From the NCBI RefSeq assembly GCF_938045205.1, contig NZ_CALIMY010000101.1, positions 1 to 57,207 of the forward strand: 57,207 nucleotides of DNA, read 5' to 3'. Position numbers and translations under genes: made by a program. Positions within the stretch are counted from its first letter, which is position 1, and every line of letters begins with the position of its first letter. Below, piece after piece: positions 16,390 through 26,388 of this stretch. The DNA is from an uncultured Campylobacter sp. (GTDB lineage Bacteria > Campylobacterota > Campylobacteria > Campylobacterales > Campylobacteraceae). The notes beneath the pieces were generated by a model. It saw nothing but the letters and a program-made list of their open reading frames with translations, was not told the DNA's origin and did not search any database.

Positions 16390-17371
16390 TTTCGCAGCTT
16401 CTGCGGCGGCGAATTAAAGGCGGCGGGGAGCATGCGATAGATAAAGCCTCTGGGGTAAAATTTTAAATCCGCTCGCGGCGTTTTGCTTCGAGCTAAAGCT
16501 TTCACGCGCCAATGGCGAAGGCTTTTGCGTGTTATAATTTCATTCGGCGCGATCTCGGCGGCTATCCGCTCTGCCTCGCACACGTTTTGTTCTTTTGAGT
16601 TCGTTTTTTCTCGTGCGGGCCGTTTGCATCAAGTGTCGGTCTGCGACGGAGGGATTTAAGAAGGCACCCGTTAGGAATTTTACTTACGGCTATCGTCAAA
16701 GCGCGGCAAAGCTCTCAGGGAATGCGTAAAATTGCTCTGTTTGCGAGAGCGAGAACGGAAGCTCGGGGTGCGCGGATAGGATCGAATACGCAGGGTCGAA
16801 TTTTAGTGGCAAGCCAATGTGTAGGCTAAATTTAATCAATCGCTGCGTCGGATGCGCGTGCCCCAAACCGTGCGCCAAACGATAACGTGGCGAGCGACCG
16901 CAAGATCATCTAGGCTCAAAGCACGCCTTGATAGATTTAAGCGGATTTAAAAGCGCGATTTGCGCTTAAGCGTCTGAGTAAAATTTTTAAAAATTTGATT
17001 TGCCTCGGCGATGCGTGAGTGAAATTTAAAACGTATAATGGAGTTTCAAAATCCTCATTCGTTCACTGCCGTGCCTTTTGTGAAAGTGTTTTTTGGCGGA
17101 AGAGCAAAACCTTAAAAGTATGAAATTTTAGCGAGGTAAATTTTAAAAAGCGAAGTTTTTGCTGAGTAAATTTCAAAAGCGCAGAATTTTAACGAGACGA
17201 AATTTTAACGAGATAAAATTTCAAAAAGTGAATTTTAAAGCGTGGCTTCGGCTAGCGTTTGCACAGGCTCATGTAGGCGCTTTTGGGCTAAATTTTCAAA
17301 GAGCGGGAATTTCAATAGAATGAAATTTGAAAAACCGCAAATTTGTGAATAAATTTTTAAAAAGGAACATA
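16390..17371. other. Long gap between gatB and gpsA
   Basis: About 980 bases without a supported gene. An isolated extended -10 (TGTTATAAT, 16532-16540) could start a small RNA, but nothing else supports it. From about 17115 to 17245 related 15-16-base units recur (GAAATTTTAACGAGA, TAAATTTCAAAAGCG and variants), a degenerate tandem family built on AATTT words. The gap appears to be an expansion relative to the tight gatB-gpsA arrangement in C. jejuni. Confidence 0.5.
17115..17245. repeat. Degenerate AATTT-word tandem repeat
   Basis: Related units such as GAAATTTTAGCGAGG, GAATTTTAACGAGAC and GAAATTTTAACGAGAT alternate with TAAATTTCAAAAGCG-like units. The spacing is about 15-17 bases. It is too diverged to be a fresh slippage product and does not encode anything recognisable. 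Confidence 0.5.
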
Positions 17372-18262
17372 ATGAAAATCGCGGTTATCGGCGCGGGCAA
17401 ATGGGGTAGCGCGCTTTTTGACGCGCTTAGCGCGAAAAACGAATGTGTCATCACTTCGCGCACGCCAAGGCAAATTCCGCATTTTGTAAGCGTGAGCGAG
17501 GCTCTGGAGTGCGAAGCGCTCGTTTTTGCGCTCGCGGCACAACAAACCGCGCAGTGGCTGGATCAAAATTTCACCTACAAAAATCAAAAAATTCTAGTCG
17601 CCTCCAAGGGTATCGACGCGGCAAGCGGTAGGTTTTTAAACGAAATTTTTGAATCGTATGTCGCGCGCGGCAATCTCGTTTATCTATCAGGTCCGTCGTT
17701 TGCCACTGAAGTCATGCAGAAGCTGCCTTGCGCGCTCGTCGTAAGCTCGTGTAACGAAAATCTAGCCGAACTTTTCGCAAGTGCCTTCCCTGCCTACATC
17801 AAGACCTATACGAGTGGCGATATCATCGGCGCAGAGGTGTGTGGCGCGTATAAAAATGTCATCGCCATCGCTAGCGGCGTTTGCGATGGGCTCGAGCTCG
17901 GCAATAACGCTAGAGCGAGCTTGATCGCGCGCGGCATCGTAGAGATCGCGCGCTTCGGCAAGTTTTTCGGTGCGCGGGACGAGACCTTTTTGGGCTTAAG
18001 TGGCGTGGGCGATCTGTTTTTGACTGCCTCGAGTGCGCTATCGCGAAACTACCGCGTGGGACTAGGGCTTGCGCGCGGCAAAGGGCTCGAAGAAATTCTG
18101 CGCGAGTTGGGCGAGGTCGCCGAGGGTGTGGCTACGACCGAAGCGGTCGTAAATATCGCGGCAAAGCACAAGATCTACGCTCCGATCGCTACCGAGGTCG
18201 CGCAAATTCTGCGTGGCAAGGATGTAAGGGCGAGCCTAAAGGACCTGCTGCGCAAAAAATAG
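17372..18262 (+). CDS. gpsA: Glycerol-3-phosphate dehydrogenase [NAD(P)+]
   Basis: A 296-residue cytosolic enzyme making sn-glycerol-3-phosphate from dihydroxyacetone phosphate for phospholipids. The Rossmann loop is MKIAVIGAGKWGSALF (GxGxxG/A form). Family motifs are YLSGPSFATEV near residue 103, the catalytic Lys in EVCGAYKNVIAIASGVCDGLELGNNARASLI near 155-165, and GLSGVGDLFLTASSALSRNYRVG near 205. The chosen ATG has AAAGGA at the right distance; the upstream in-frame start at 17327 has none. Confidence 0.96.
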   Translation: MKIAVIGAGKWGSALFDALSAKNECVITSRTPRQIPHFVSVSEALECEALVFALAAQQTAQWLDQNFTYKNQKILVASKGIDAASGRFLNEIFESYVARGNLVYLSGPSFATEVMQKLPCALVVSSCNENLAELFASAFPAYIKTYTSGDIIGAEVCGAYKNVIAIASGVCDGLELGNNARASLIARGIVEIARFGKFFGARDETFLGLSGVGDLFLTASSALSRNYRVGLGLARGKGLEEILRELGEVAEGVATTEAVVNIAAKHKIYAPIATEVAQILRGKDVRASLKDLLRKK

Positions 18263-18952
18263 CCGTACGACGGAATTCTCTCGCTAAATTTTAGTGGCGG
18301 ATTCGGCTTGCATAGGTTTTGATTTATCCGCTATGTTTGTGAAATTTAGTTGCTGGTTTGCGAATTTTGGTCGTTGTTTGTTTGGATCTGTTTACGCGGC
18401 TTTGATTTGAAATTTAGTTTTAAGCTTGAGCGCGAAATTTTAAAGCAAGGTCGTAAAATTTTAAAAAGAGGCTAAAATTTTAAAATATTAAGGTGGATCG
18501 CAGGTAGTTTGGAAGCGCTACTGCTTCGTTCTGCTTGCAGCCGTCGGTGGTTGGCAGCGGAGAGTGGAGCGGACTGCTCGTCTGCAACCGGGTAGGTCAA
18601 AATTTTTGATGTGTCAGATTTAAAAATTAAGGCGTGGTATTTTTTCTTTAGACGAGGCGGAAAGGCATAAATTTTGAAAATATTCAATACAGATGATGTG
18701 TAGTTTCGATAAATTTTCAGTGCTTGCAAAGGAGCGGGTTATTCGTCCGCGACTGCAGCAAGTTAAATTTTACAGAATGTCGGTGTATTATAAATTTTAA
18801 TACAGGAGCCAAGGCGAAGGATCGCGAGATGGATTTAAGGGTTGCGACGTAAAAATTTAGCGAAGATAAGGCATATAGCCTATCAAGCTAAATTTTTGCT
18901 AGCTCCGTTAAAGACGCTCGCGAGATGAGCCGCAAAGATAAAAGAGGAGAAG
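18263..18952. other. Intergenic DNA upstream of uraA
   Basis: About 690 bases without a recognised gene or RNA. The centre (about 18490-18600) is GC-richer and free of AATT words, flanked by AATT-word tracts on both sides. I looked for a purine-type riboswitch because a uracil transporter follows, and found no matching core. A promoter for uraA is not obvious. Confidence 0.5.
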
Positions 18953-20194
18953 ATGGAAAAATACGAAGGCTACAATCTCAGGCTACGCGACGCTCTCGTC
19001 GGCGTGCAGTTTCTATTCGTCGCGTTCGGCGCACTCGTGCTGGTGCCGATTTTGACGGGGCTTGATACGTCCGTGGCGCTGTTTACGGCGGGTATCGGCA
19101 CGCTTTTGTTTCAGCTCATCACGCGTAAACACGTCCCGCCGATCTTTCTCGCGTCTAGTTTCGCGTTCATCGCGCCGCTTAGCTTTGGTGTGAAAGAGTG
19201 GGGCATTGCCGCGACTATGAGCGGGGTGATCGCGGCGGGACTTTTTTATGTGGTTCTAAGCCTGCTTATTAGGCTAAAAGGCGAGGGCTTTTTGCATAAA
19301 ATTTTACCGCCCGTGGTCGTGGGACCAGTCATCATGACGATCGGCCTCATCCTCTCGCCCGCAGCCGTAAATATGGTCATGGGCAAGGGCAAAGAGGCGC
19401 TATATACGCAGGGGCAGTCGCTTACTATCGCGCTCATCTCGCTCTCAGCGGTTATCGTCGTTATGATGTTTGGCCGCGGCATGCTGCGCCTCGTGCCGAT
19501 ACTTTGCGGCATCGCGGCGGGATACTGCGCGTCGCTGTTTGTCGGGATCGTGGATTTTACGCCGATTTTAAACGCGCCGTGGTTTGCAGTTCCGAGCTTC
19601 ACCGCGCCAGTTTTTAAGCTAGAAGCGGTAATTTACATGGTGCCTATCGCTATCGCGCCCGCGATCGAGCACATCGGCGATATGCTTGCGATCAGCAACG
19701 TCACGAAGGAAAATTTCCTAAAAAATCCGGGGCTTAAAAGCACTCTTCTGGGCGACGGACTCGCGACGTCGCTAGCAGGCTGCTTCGGCGGTCCGCCGAA
19801 CACCACCTACTCCGAAGTCACGGGCGCGGTCAGCATCACGAAGGCCTATAATCCCGCTATCATGACCTTTGCCGCGCTTACTGCGATACTGCTAGCCTTC
19901 GTGGGCAAGCTCGGCGCCGCGCTCTCCACGATCCCAGCTCCCGTCATCGGCGGCATTATGCTGCTGCTTTTCGGTATCATCGCCAGCGTGGGCATGGAGA
20001 CTCTGATCAAAAACGGCGTGGATCTAGCCGAGCCGCGCAATATGATCATCGTCGCGCTCATCTTCGTCTGCGCGATCGGCGGCATGGTGCTGGATTTTGG
20101 CGCGATGAGCTTTAGCGGCGTGGGACTTGGTGCGCTCATCGGCATTACGCTAAATTTGGTGCTGCCAAAGACCAAGCATTTTGAGGGGTACTAA
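18953..20194 (+). CDS. uraA: Uracil permease, NCS2 family
   Basis: A 413-residue inner-membrane nucleobase:proton symporter with about 14 hydrophobic segments. Substrate-binding motifs of the UraA branch are clear: APAIEHIGDMLAISN near residue 235 and CFGGPPNTTYSEVTGAVSITK near 278-300, holding the Glu residues used for uracil and proton binding. Substrate is most likely uracil, since the xanthine branch differs at these motifs. The start follows AGGAGA. It appears to be a single-gene unit. Confidence 0.93.
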   Translation: MEKYEGYNLRLRDALVGVQFLFVAFGALVLVPILTGLDTSVALFTAGIGTLLFQLITRKHVPPIFLASSFAFIAPLSFGVKEWGIAATMSGVIAAGLFYVVLSLLIRLKGEGFLHKILPPVVVGPVIMTIGLILSPAAVNMVMGKGKEALYTQGQSLTIALISLSAVIVVMMFGRGMLRLVPILCGIAAGYCASLFVGIVDFTPILNAPWFAVPSFTAPVFKLEAVIYMVPIAIAPAIEHIGDMLAISNVTKENFLKNPGLKSTLLGDGLATSLAGCFGGPPNTTYSEVTGAVSITKAYNPAIMTFAALTAILLAFVGKLGAALSTIPAPVIGGIMLLLFGIIASVGMETLIKNGVDLAEPRNMIIVALIFVCAIGGMVLDFGAMSFSGVGLGALIGITLNLVLPKTKHFEGY

Positions 20195-20393
20195 GTTAAA
20201 TTTGCGCGGAGCTTGCGTAGTTCCGCGGGTGCGGGTAAATTTGAGCTGAGGTTTTGGCGTCAAATTTGATGGGGCTTTGTAAATTTACCTGCGGCTTTTC
20301 GCCGCCAAATTTACCGCACCTAAATTTTAAAATTTCCCTGCAAACGCTTTTAAATTTCTAACGTTTTAAACTGGCAAGATATATAATTGCCTT

Positions 20394-21842
20394 ATGAAAA
20401 AGGCGAATAATTTAAGCAAATTTGATAAAAAGGCGCTAAAGCTACTCTTTGCGGTACTTTTCGTGCCGCTCTTCGTCTCGCTCGTTTTCATCTATGAGCT
20501 ATCGGTGTATGACCGCTCGCGCGAGCTGCCCGCGGACGCGCAAAGGATCGGCAGCAGTGATTACTACAACATCGGCGGTAAAATTTATCTACGCTCTTGG
20601 AATCTCGCTCCTTACGAGCTGGAGGGCGGCGCGGACGCGGCGAGCTTTCGCGCGCTTGATACCGGCAGATACTCCTACACAAACGTCGGTATGGACGCTA
20701 GTAGCGTATTTTGCGGCGCTCGCAAGATGTCGGGACTGGATCCCGCGCGCACGCAAAAGATCGGCTCCCGCTACTACAGCGACGGACGCGTGAGCTACTT
20801 CTGCTCGGACGTCACGCAGCGCACGGGCGGCGCAATAAGCTACATTTATAAAGTGTTTTTACATGCGTTCGGGCTCTCAAAATGGCCGCAGGAGTACAAC
20901 TACCCATACGCTAGACTTGATACTAGCGCGCCTATCTCGCCACTGACCGAGAGCCCTTATGTGGCCACAGACGGCGAGCGAGTATTTTACGAGGGTAAAA
21001 TTTTAGAGGGCGCGGACGTAAAAAATCTAAAACAGATAAGGCGAAAAATCATATACGAAGACGGCTCCGAGCTGCCCGCGCACTTTCGCCCGGCCGATCG
21101 GTGGCTGAGCGACGGACGCAGCGTTTATAAGGGCGGCGAGAGGCTAAATTTCACGCCTAGCGAGCAGATGTATCTCGCGGAGCCAAACGCCGGCATAGAG
21201 TTTCTTTATGATCCCGCTACGGGCGCGGTGTTTATGGATGGCGAGAGGTTTGAAGCTGCAAACGAGCCCTATACGCCGCTAAATTTTCAGAGCGGGCATC
21301 AGGAATACATGCTGTTTGCGAGCAAAAACGGCATATTTTATCTAAGCAAGGATAAAATTTTAAATCGCCCGCGCGCTAGCGGTACCGAAGGCTGGCTCAA
21401 GGACGCATTTTGGTACGTTTATTATAAATTTGGCGCAGATGGCAGTAGGCTAAGCGCGCTAAAAAGGGCGGGCGACAATCCGTTTAAGGGCGCCGTGCGG
21501 CAGATCTCGGAAAAGCTTTTTAAAGACGACGCGGGATTTTACTATCTAAATTTCTATTCGCATAGCGTTTACGTCACGGGTCGCAGCGGCAGGCATCTGG
21601 ATAAGCGGACGAATTTCATCGAGCTGCGAAAGATCACGCTTGGCGTGCATGATGATAAGGTGATGGCTCAGATCGCGGACGAGGCGGCGCGAAACCCCGA
21701 AATGTCGCAGCAGGTCTTTACCGCGCAGGATGTGGAGTATGAAAACGGCGCTGCATTTTATATGTATTGCCTTGGGGCGGTTTTGGTGCTTGGAGCTTGG
21801 ATTTACAGCTATCTTAGAAAGCGCAGCTTGCGGCGCGGCTAA
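20394..21842 (+). CDS. DKNYY-like membrane-anchored protein
   Basis: A 482-residue protein with a membrane segment at residues 15-38 and another near the C-terminus (YMYCLGAVLVLGAWIYSYL), so the central part is probably periplasmic and held at both ends. The centre has recurring beta units of the DKNYY type: SDYYNIGGKIYLRS, SRYYSDGRVSYFCSD, VATDGERVFYEGKILEGAD, LSDGRSVYKGGERL and KDDAGFYYLNF. Such proteins are common and uncharacterised in Campylobacter and Fusobacterium. Function is unknown; the architecture fits a structural or sensing role in the envelope. Confidence 0.75.
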   Translation: MKKANNLSKFDKKALKLLFAVLFVPLFVSLVFIYELSVYDRSRELPADAQRIGSSDYYNIGGKIYLRSWNLAPYELEGGADAASFRALDTGRYSYTNVGMDASSVFCGARKMSGLDPARTQKIGSRYYSDGRVSYFCSDVTQRTGGAISYIYKVFLHAFGLSKWPQEYNYPYARLDTSAPISPLTESPYVATDGERVFYEGKILEGADVKNLKQIRRKIIYEDGSELPAHFRPADRWLSDGRSVYKGGERLNFTPSEQMYLAEPNAGIEFLYDPATGAVFMDGERFEAANEPYTPLNFQSGHQEYMLFASKNGIFYLSKDKILNRPRASGTEGWLKDAFWYVYYKFGADGSRLSALKRAGDNPFKGAVRQISEKLFKDDAGFYYLNFYSHSVYVTGRSGRHLDKRTNFIELRKITLGVHDDKVMAQIADEAARNPEMSQQVFTAQDVEYENGAAFYMYCLGAVLVLGAWIYSYLRKRSLRRG

Positions 21843-22290
21843 ATTTAGCGGTGCTACGGAAGGTAAATTTAGAGCAAGACAAAAATACCGACGTCGTGTT
21901 ATCCAGCACACCCTTGGCTACAGAAGGTAAATTTTAAGCGAGACGGCACGGCGGAGCGGTAAATTTAGATAGTATTGCAGTTGCCAGCACGGCAATGCGG
22001 CAAATTTATGGGTGCTGCGATTGCGAGTACGGCAGTATGGCGGCGGGATGCGATTGAGCGTGTGCCAAAGCTTGCCGGTACCGAGTGCCGGTTTGTCGGC
22101 GCGCAGTAAACCAGCTAGATGGTGCGAGGCGGAATGATTGCACGCCGAAACGGCGGCGGCTTTTGTGCCGTTAAATCGTGCTACCTGGTTTTAGTCGGAA
22201 TTTTATAAATACGCAGATGAAGCTTTGGCTAAGATTTGCAAAACACCGCAAATACGGCGTTTTATTTTAAACTGCTTTTGCCATTTATCT
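21843..22290. other. Intergenic DNA before CRISPR array 1
   Basis: About 450 bases with no supported gene. AAATTT words recur every 40-60 bases, separated by GC-rich pieces with repeated GGTAAATTT and CGGCA words. Nothing resembles a cas gene here; the arrays share the cas operon 12 kb away. Confidence 0.5.
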
Positions 22291-22355
22291 AAATTTAAGG
22301 AGCAGGAATATAAACTTCAATATTCATAGCCTGGAAAAATAGAATTTCTAACGCT
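22291..22355 (+). promoter_or_regulatory. Leader of CRISPR array 1
   Basis: The 62 bases before the first repeat align with the sequence before array 2 (43562-43624). Shared blocks are TTTAAGG, AATATA, CT-GAAAAAT and a GCT next to the repeat. The distance from GAAAAAT to the first repeat is 15 bases in both. This is the end next to the perfect repeats, so new spacers enter here. Confidence 0.75.
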
Positions 22356-23357
22356 GTGTAAATTTCTCCGTTGGAGTTTGAAACAAATTTCTGCTTCGCT
22401 CATTTCGCAAATAGATCCAGGTGTAAATTTCTCCGTTGGAGTTTGAAACTATCAGACAAAACTCCTGCGCTAGCATCGTGGCTAGTGTAAATTTCTCCGT
22501 TGGAGTTTGAAACTTGTCGGTGCGAGTAAAGACGCTTAGAATGATCTGTGTAAATTTCTCCGTTGGAGTTTGAAACGGAGCTGTAAATTTTGCTATCTAT
22601 GCTATCCGAACATAGTGTAAATTTCTCCGTTGGAGTTTGAAACAGTTTGAGTTAAGATAATTCACATAGACATCGTAGTGTAAATTTCTCCGTTGGAGTT
22701 TGAAACTTAGTTGAGTCTGGTGATACTGTAAATGTTTGTGAGTGTAAATTTCTCCGTTGGAGTTTGAAACCGTATTCAAGCTCCTCGCGCTGCTTGCGTA
22801 GCTTGGTGTAAATTTCTCCGTTGGAGTTTGAAACAACTTCTGCCCTTGATTTTCGTTAAAAAAATCCTGGTGTAAATTTCTCCGTTGGAGTTTGAAACGG
22901 AACACCTAAGAACCATCTATTCATTCTAGCCATGTGTAAATTTCTCCGTTGGAGTTTGAAACAAGTTGGATTATTAGTTTGAGCAAAAGCTTCACCGTGT
23001 AAATTTCTCCGTTGGAGTTTGAAACACTCGTAAAGTTGCTCTAGCTTTAATGAAAGCTTGGGTGTAAATTTCCTCCGCTGGAGTTTGAAACTCGATCCCC
23101 CACATCTACGCACTCCTTGAGGAGCGAGTAAATTCTCTCCACTGGAGTTTGAAACCATCGTAAATAAAAGCATCAGCAAAATCGAAATAACGTGTAAATT
23201 CCCTCCACTGGAGTTTGAAACTCAGATGAAAAAAAATTGCTTGAGCTTATCTGCCAAGCAAAGTGTAAATTATCTCCGATGAGGTTTGAAACTGGCTATC
23301 ACCCATGGAGTGCGTCCATTCGGCAATGTGTAAATTTACTCTGTTGGAGTTTGAAAC
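22356..23357 (+). CRISPR. CRISPR array 1: 16 repeats, 15 spacers
   Basis: Eleven identical 29-base repeats (22356-22384 through 22997-23025) begin GTGTAAATTTC and end GGAGTTTGAAAC. They are followed by five diverged 30-base repeats (23062, 23126, 23192, 23263, 23328). Spacers are 34-41 bases. Degeneration at the right end and the leader at the left fix the orientation as plus. The mature crRNA tag would be GTTTGAAAC-like, as in type I-B. The repeat can fold CTCC-GTT-GGAG, a small hairpin before the tag. The diverged repeats carry one extra base within the CTCC region. No cas gene is adjacent; the type I-B operon at 35-43 kb most likely serves it. Confidence 0.97.
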
Positions 23358-23611
23358 TTACGGACTTTAAACCTTAAGCATCTCAAAATCGGTATTCAAA
23401 GCACTGCTACATTTTACTATGCCTTGATTTGTGCTCCGCCTGATAAAATTTAGGCTGAAAAATACATTATTGACGATTCCAGCTTGGATATTAGCGGATT
23501 TAAATTTTTGTCGTGTTTTTAAAATCAATCATACCGACGCCAAAGCCCAGCTATCTAATGAATTTTAAATTTGCCGGGCGTTCAAAGAGTAAATTATATC
23601 GGCGTTTTGCT

Positions 23612-25492
23612 CTAGCTCTCGATATAGGTTTTGAGTTTGCGGCCGATCTTTGGGTGCTTTAGCTTTTTGATCGCCGAGCTTTCGATCTGGCGGACGCGCT
23701 CGCGAGTGATATTGAGCTCCTTACCGATCTCTTCAAGCGTGCGGTCGCTCTCGTCGTCAAGCAATCCGAATCGCATGCGGATCACCGTGCGCTCGCGGTC
23801 GTTGAGTTGCTCTAAGATGTCGTTGATCTGCTCTTTTAGGTCGGATTTTAAAATTTGCTCGATCGGCGAAACCGAGCTTTTGTCTTCGACGAAATCGCCG
23901 AATTTGCCGTCGTCCTCGTTTCCGATCGGCGCTTCTAGGCTGATCGGCTCCTTTGTGATTTTGATGACCTGCTTTACCTTATCGACGCTAAGGCCTACCT
24001 CTTGCGCGATGACGTTGATATCGGGCTCCTTGCCGCCTTCTTGCATATATTTGCGCGTGATTTTATTAATTCGATTTATCGTCTCGATCATATGGATCGG
24101 GATGCGGATCGTGCGCGCTTGATCGGCGATGGCGCGCGATATCGCTTGGCGGATCCACCACGTCGCGTAGGTCGAAAATTTATATCCGCGCTTGTATTCA
24201 AATTTATCCACCGCCTTCATAAGCCCGATATTGCCCTCCTGGATGAGGTCTAAAAACGGCAGTCCGCGGTTGGTGTAGCGCTTGGCGATGGAGACGACCA
24301 GGCGCAGGTTGGACTTCGCCATGCGTGCCTTTGCATTGTCGCTGATGCGCTTGCCGCGCTTGATCTGCTCTAAAATTTCTTTCAGCCGCTCGGGTTCGAG
24401 ATTAAAGCTTTTTTTGCTCGCTTCTTTTGTCAAAAAGAGCTTTTTTATATCGACGTAGGTCGAGACCATCGTAGCTTCCGGCACGCGCGCGATGATGTCG
24501 TCTTTGCTAAGCTTTGTGATATCTTTTAGGATTTTTTTGTGATTTTCGCGCAGTTCGGCGCTAAACATCGGCAGCTTGTACTCTAAGCGTTTGAGCTCCT
24601 TTTCAAAGCCCTCGTCGCTTTTTAGCGCGGTCTCCATCGATTTTACGATCTCGGTGATGAGCTTGCTGGTTGGACCCAGATCCATGAGTTTTTCTTTTAA
24701 AATTTTCTTTTTAAACGCCAAGTTCAGCTTCGATAAAATTCCTTTGCTCTGCTTAATCGCTTCGGCGTTTTTCTCGGCAAATTTCATCCAGTCTTTTTTT
24801 GCTTTTTCAAGAGCCTTGAAGCTTTCGATGACCTTTAGAGCGCGCTTATCGTTCTTTTTGGATCGCCTTTGCTTCGCCTCGTCCGCGCTCTCCTCATCCT
24901 CCTCATCATCGTAATCATCCTCCGACAACTCCTCTTCGTCCTCCTCTTCACCCTCTTCGTCGCTGTCGTCAAAGCTTTTGAAAAGCTCCTTTACGCGGCG
25001 CTCGCGGTTGATAAGCGGCTCTTTATAGTCTAAAATGAAGTCTATTAAGTACGGCACCGAGCAAAACGCGTCGATGATGATGTCCTCGCCGAGCTCGATT
25101 TTTTTGCTGATCTCGATCTCCTCTTCTTTGGTTAGCAGCGGGATCTGTCCCATTTCGCGCAGATACATCCGCACAGGGCTGTCCGAACGGCTCCACTCCA
25201 AAAGCTCAACGTCGCTGGATAGGTCAAACTCCTCGTCCCAGCCCTCGTCCAGTAGCTTTTTTTGCGTGGCTTCTTTGAGTTTCGCGTCCTCTAAATTTTT
25301 GATTTTGGAGATTTCTGCGGCGGAGATCAGCTCGACGTCAAATTTTTTCGTAAGCGCTTCGACTTTCTTAACGGCCGTCGCGGTGGGGGCTTTATCGAAA
25401 AATTTTATCAGTCTTTCGTAGGTGATGTAGCTTTTTTGATTATCGTCGAAAAATTGCTCGATGGGGCTTAAGGCGTCTTTTGGGCTCGCCAT
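23612..25492 (-). CDS. rpoD: Primary sigma factor RpoD (sigma-70)
   Basis: A 626-residue housekeeping sigma factor. Region 1.2 is recognisable as DSPVRMYLREMGQIPLLTKEEE near residue 105. Region 2 shows LVVSIAKRYTNRGLPFLDLIQEGNIGLMKAVDKFEYKRGYKFSTYATWWIRQAI. Region 3 follows at IPIHMIETINRI, and region 4 has ERTVIRMRFGLLDDESDRTLEEIGKELNITRERVRQIESSAIKKL. A very acidic stretch (about residues 175-215, long runs of Asp/Glu) lies in the non-conserved region between 1.2 and 2.1. This is the factor expected to read the TTGACA/TATAAT promoters noted elsewhere in the window. Confidence 0.98.
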   Translation of the reverse strand: MASPKDALSPIEQFFDDNQKSYITYERLIKFFDKAPTATAVKKVEALTKKFDVELISAAEISKIKNLEDAKLKEATQKKLLDEGWDEEFDLSSDVELLEWSRSDSPVRMYLREMGQIPLLTKEEEIEISKKIELGEDIIIDAFCSVPYLIDFILDYKEPLINRERRVKELFKSFDDSDEEGEEEDEEELSEDDYDDEEDEESADEAKQRRSKKNDKRALKVIESFKALEKAKKDWMKFAEKNAEAIKQSKGILSKLNLAFKKKILKEKLMDLGPTSKLITEIVKSMETALKSDEGFEKELKRLEYKLPMFSAELRENHKKILKDITKLSKDDIIARVPEATMVSTYVDIKKLFLTKEASKKSFNLEPERLKEILEQIKRGKRISDNAKARMAKSNLRLVVSIAKRYTNRGLPFLDLIQEGNIGLMKAVDKFEYKRGYKFSTYATWWIRQAISRAIADQARTIRIPIHMIETINRINKITRKYMQEGGKEPDINVIAQEVGLSVDKVKQVIKITKEPISLEAPIGNEDDGKFGDFVEDKSSVSPIEQILKSDLKEQINDILEQLNDRERTVIRMRFGLLDDESDRTLEEIGKELNITRERVRQIESSAIKKLKHPKIGRKLKTYIES

Positions 25493-25896
25493 AAAATCTC
25501 CTTGTGTCGTTGTGTATTTGGTTTTGGAAAATTGGATTATACCGAAACGCTCTTTATTTTTGCTTATATGCGGTGCAAACTATCTAAATTCAATAATTTT
25601 TGAAATTCTAGAAACTAGGCTAAATTTTAAAATTTAGGTTATATTTTTAGCTAAATTTAAGACTACCCGCTAAAATTCCGCGTTCGCAAGACGAAAATTA
25701 GCGCGCCGAAATTCCGCCCTTTACGCCGCCGATTTAAAATTTAACGCCTCTAAACTTCCTATCTTTGCGCCCTTGCGCTTAAATTTAGCCCCAAATTTTA
25801 AGCGAGGAATTCCGCCCTCACATCGGAGCGATTGAGCGGATTTTAATAAATTTGTCGGTAAAATCGTGCATCTATTTTAAAATTTAAGGCGGAAAT
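25493..25896. other. Divergent gap between rpoD and leuD
   Basis: About 400 bases containing the promoters of both genes, rich in AAATTT and GAATTCC words. I cannot assign -35/-10 pairs with confidence. No small gene is visible. Confidence 0.45.
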
Positions 25897-26379
25897 ATGG
25901 CAAAAGTATGGAAATTCGGCGATGATATCGACACCGACATTATTATCGCGGCGCGCTACCTAAATACCTCCGATGCGGCGGTGCTTGCGACGCACATTAT
26001 GGAGGATGCGGACAGGGATTTTTCGTCCAAAATAGCTCGCGGCGACATCATCGTAGCGGGGAAAAATTTCGGCTGCGGCAGCTCGCGAGAGCACGCTCCG
26101 ATGGCGCTTAAGGCCGCCGGGATTTCATGCGTGATCGCAAAAAACTTCGCTAGGATTTTTTATCGAAACAGCTTCAACACGGGCTTTTTGATCCTCGAAT
26201 GCGACGAGACGGATAAGATCGCGCAGGGCGACGAGCTTAGCATCGATCTAAAGGGCGGCGTAATTAAAAATTTAACCCAAAAAACTCAGTATAAATTCGG
26301 CGCGATACCCGAGTTTATGCAAAAGCTACTCGACGCGGGCGGAGCGATAAATTACGCAAAAACAAAGATAAACTTGTAA
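25897..26379 (+). CDS. leuD: 3-isopropylmalate dehydratase small subunit
   Basis: A 160-residue swivel domain of isopropylmalate isomerase (leucine biosynthesis). MAKVWKFGDDIDTDIIIAARYL is the family N-terminus, and GKNFGCGSSREHAPMALKAAG is the substrate-binding signature that clamps the substrate against the Fe-S cluster of LeuC. FYRNSFNTGF follows. leuC and leuA are not in this window, so the pathway genes are split. It lies nine bases before leuB in one operon. Confidence 0.96.
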   Translation: MAKVWKFGDDIDTDIIIAARYLNTSDAAVLATHIMEDADRDFSSKIARGDIIVAGKNFGCGSSREHAPMALKAAGISCVIAKNFARIFYRNSFNTGFLILECDETDKIAQGDELSIDLKGGVIKNLTQKTQYKFGAIPEFMQKLLDAGGAINYAKTKINL

Positions 26380-26388
26380 GGAATTTGG

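Noticed and set aside
18263..18952. Possible purine or pyrimidine riboswitch before uraA
   Set aside because: I could not find a three-way junction core or any known conserved aptamer sequence.
22597..23179. Minus-strand ORFs across CRISPR array 1
   Set aside because: They are translations of the repeats (recurring FKLQRRNLH) and have no independent coding evidence.
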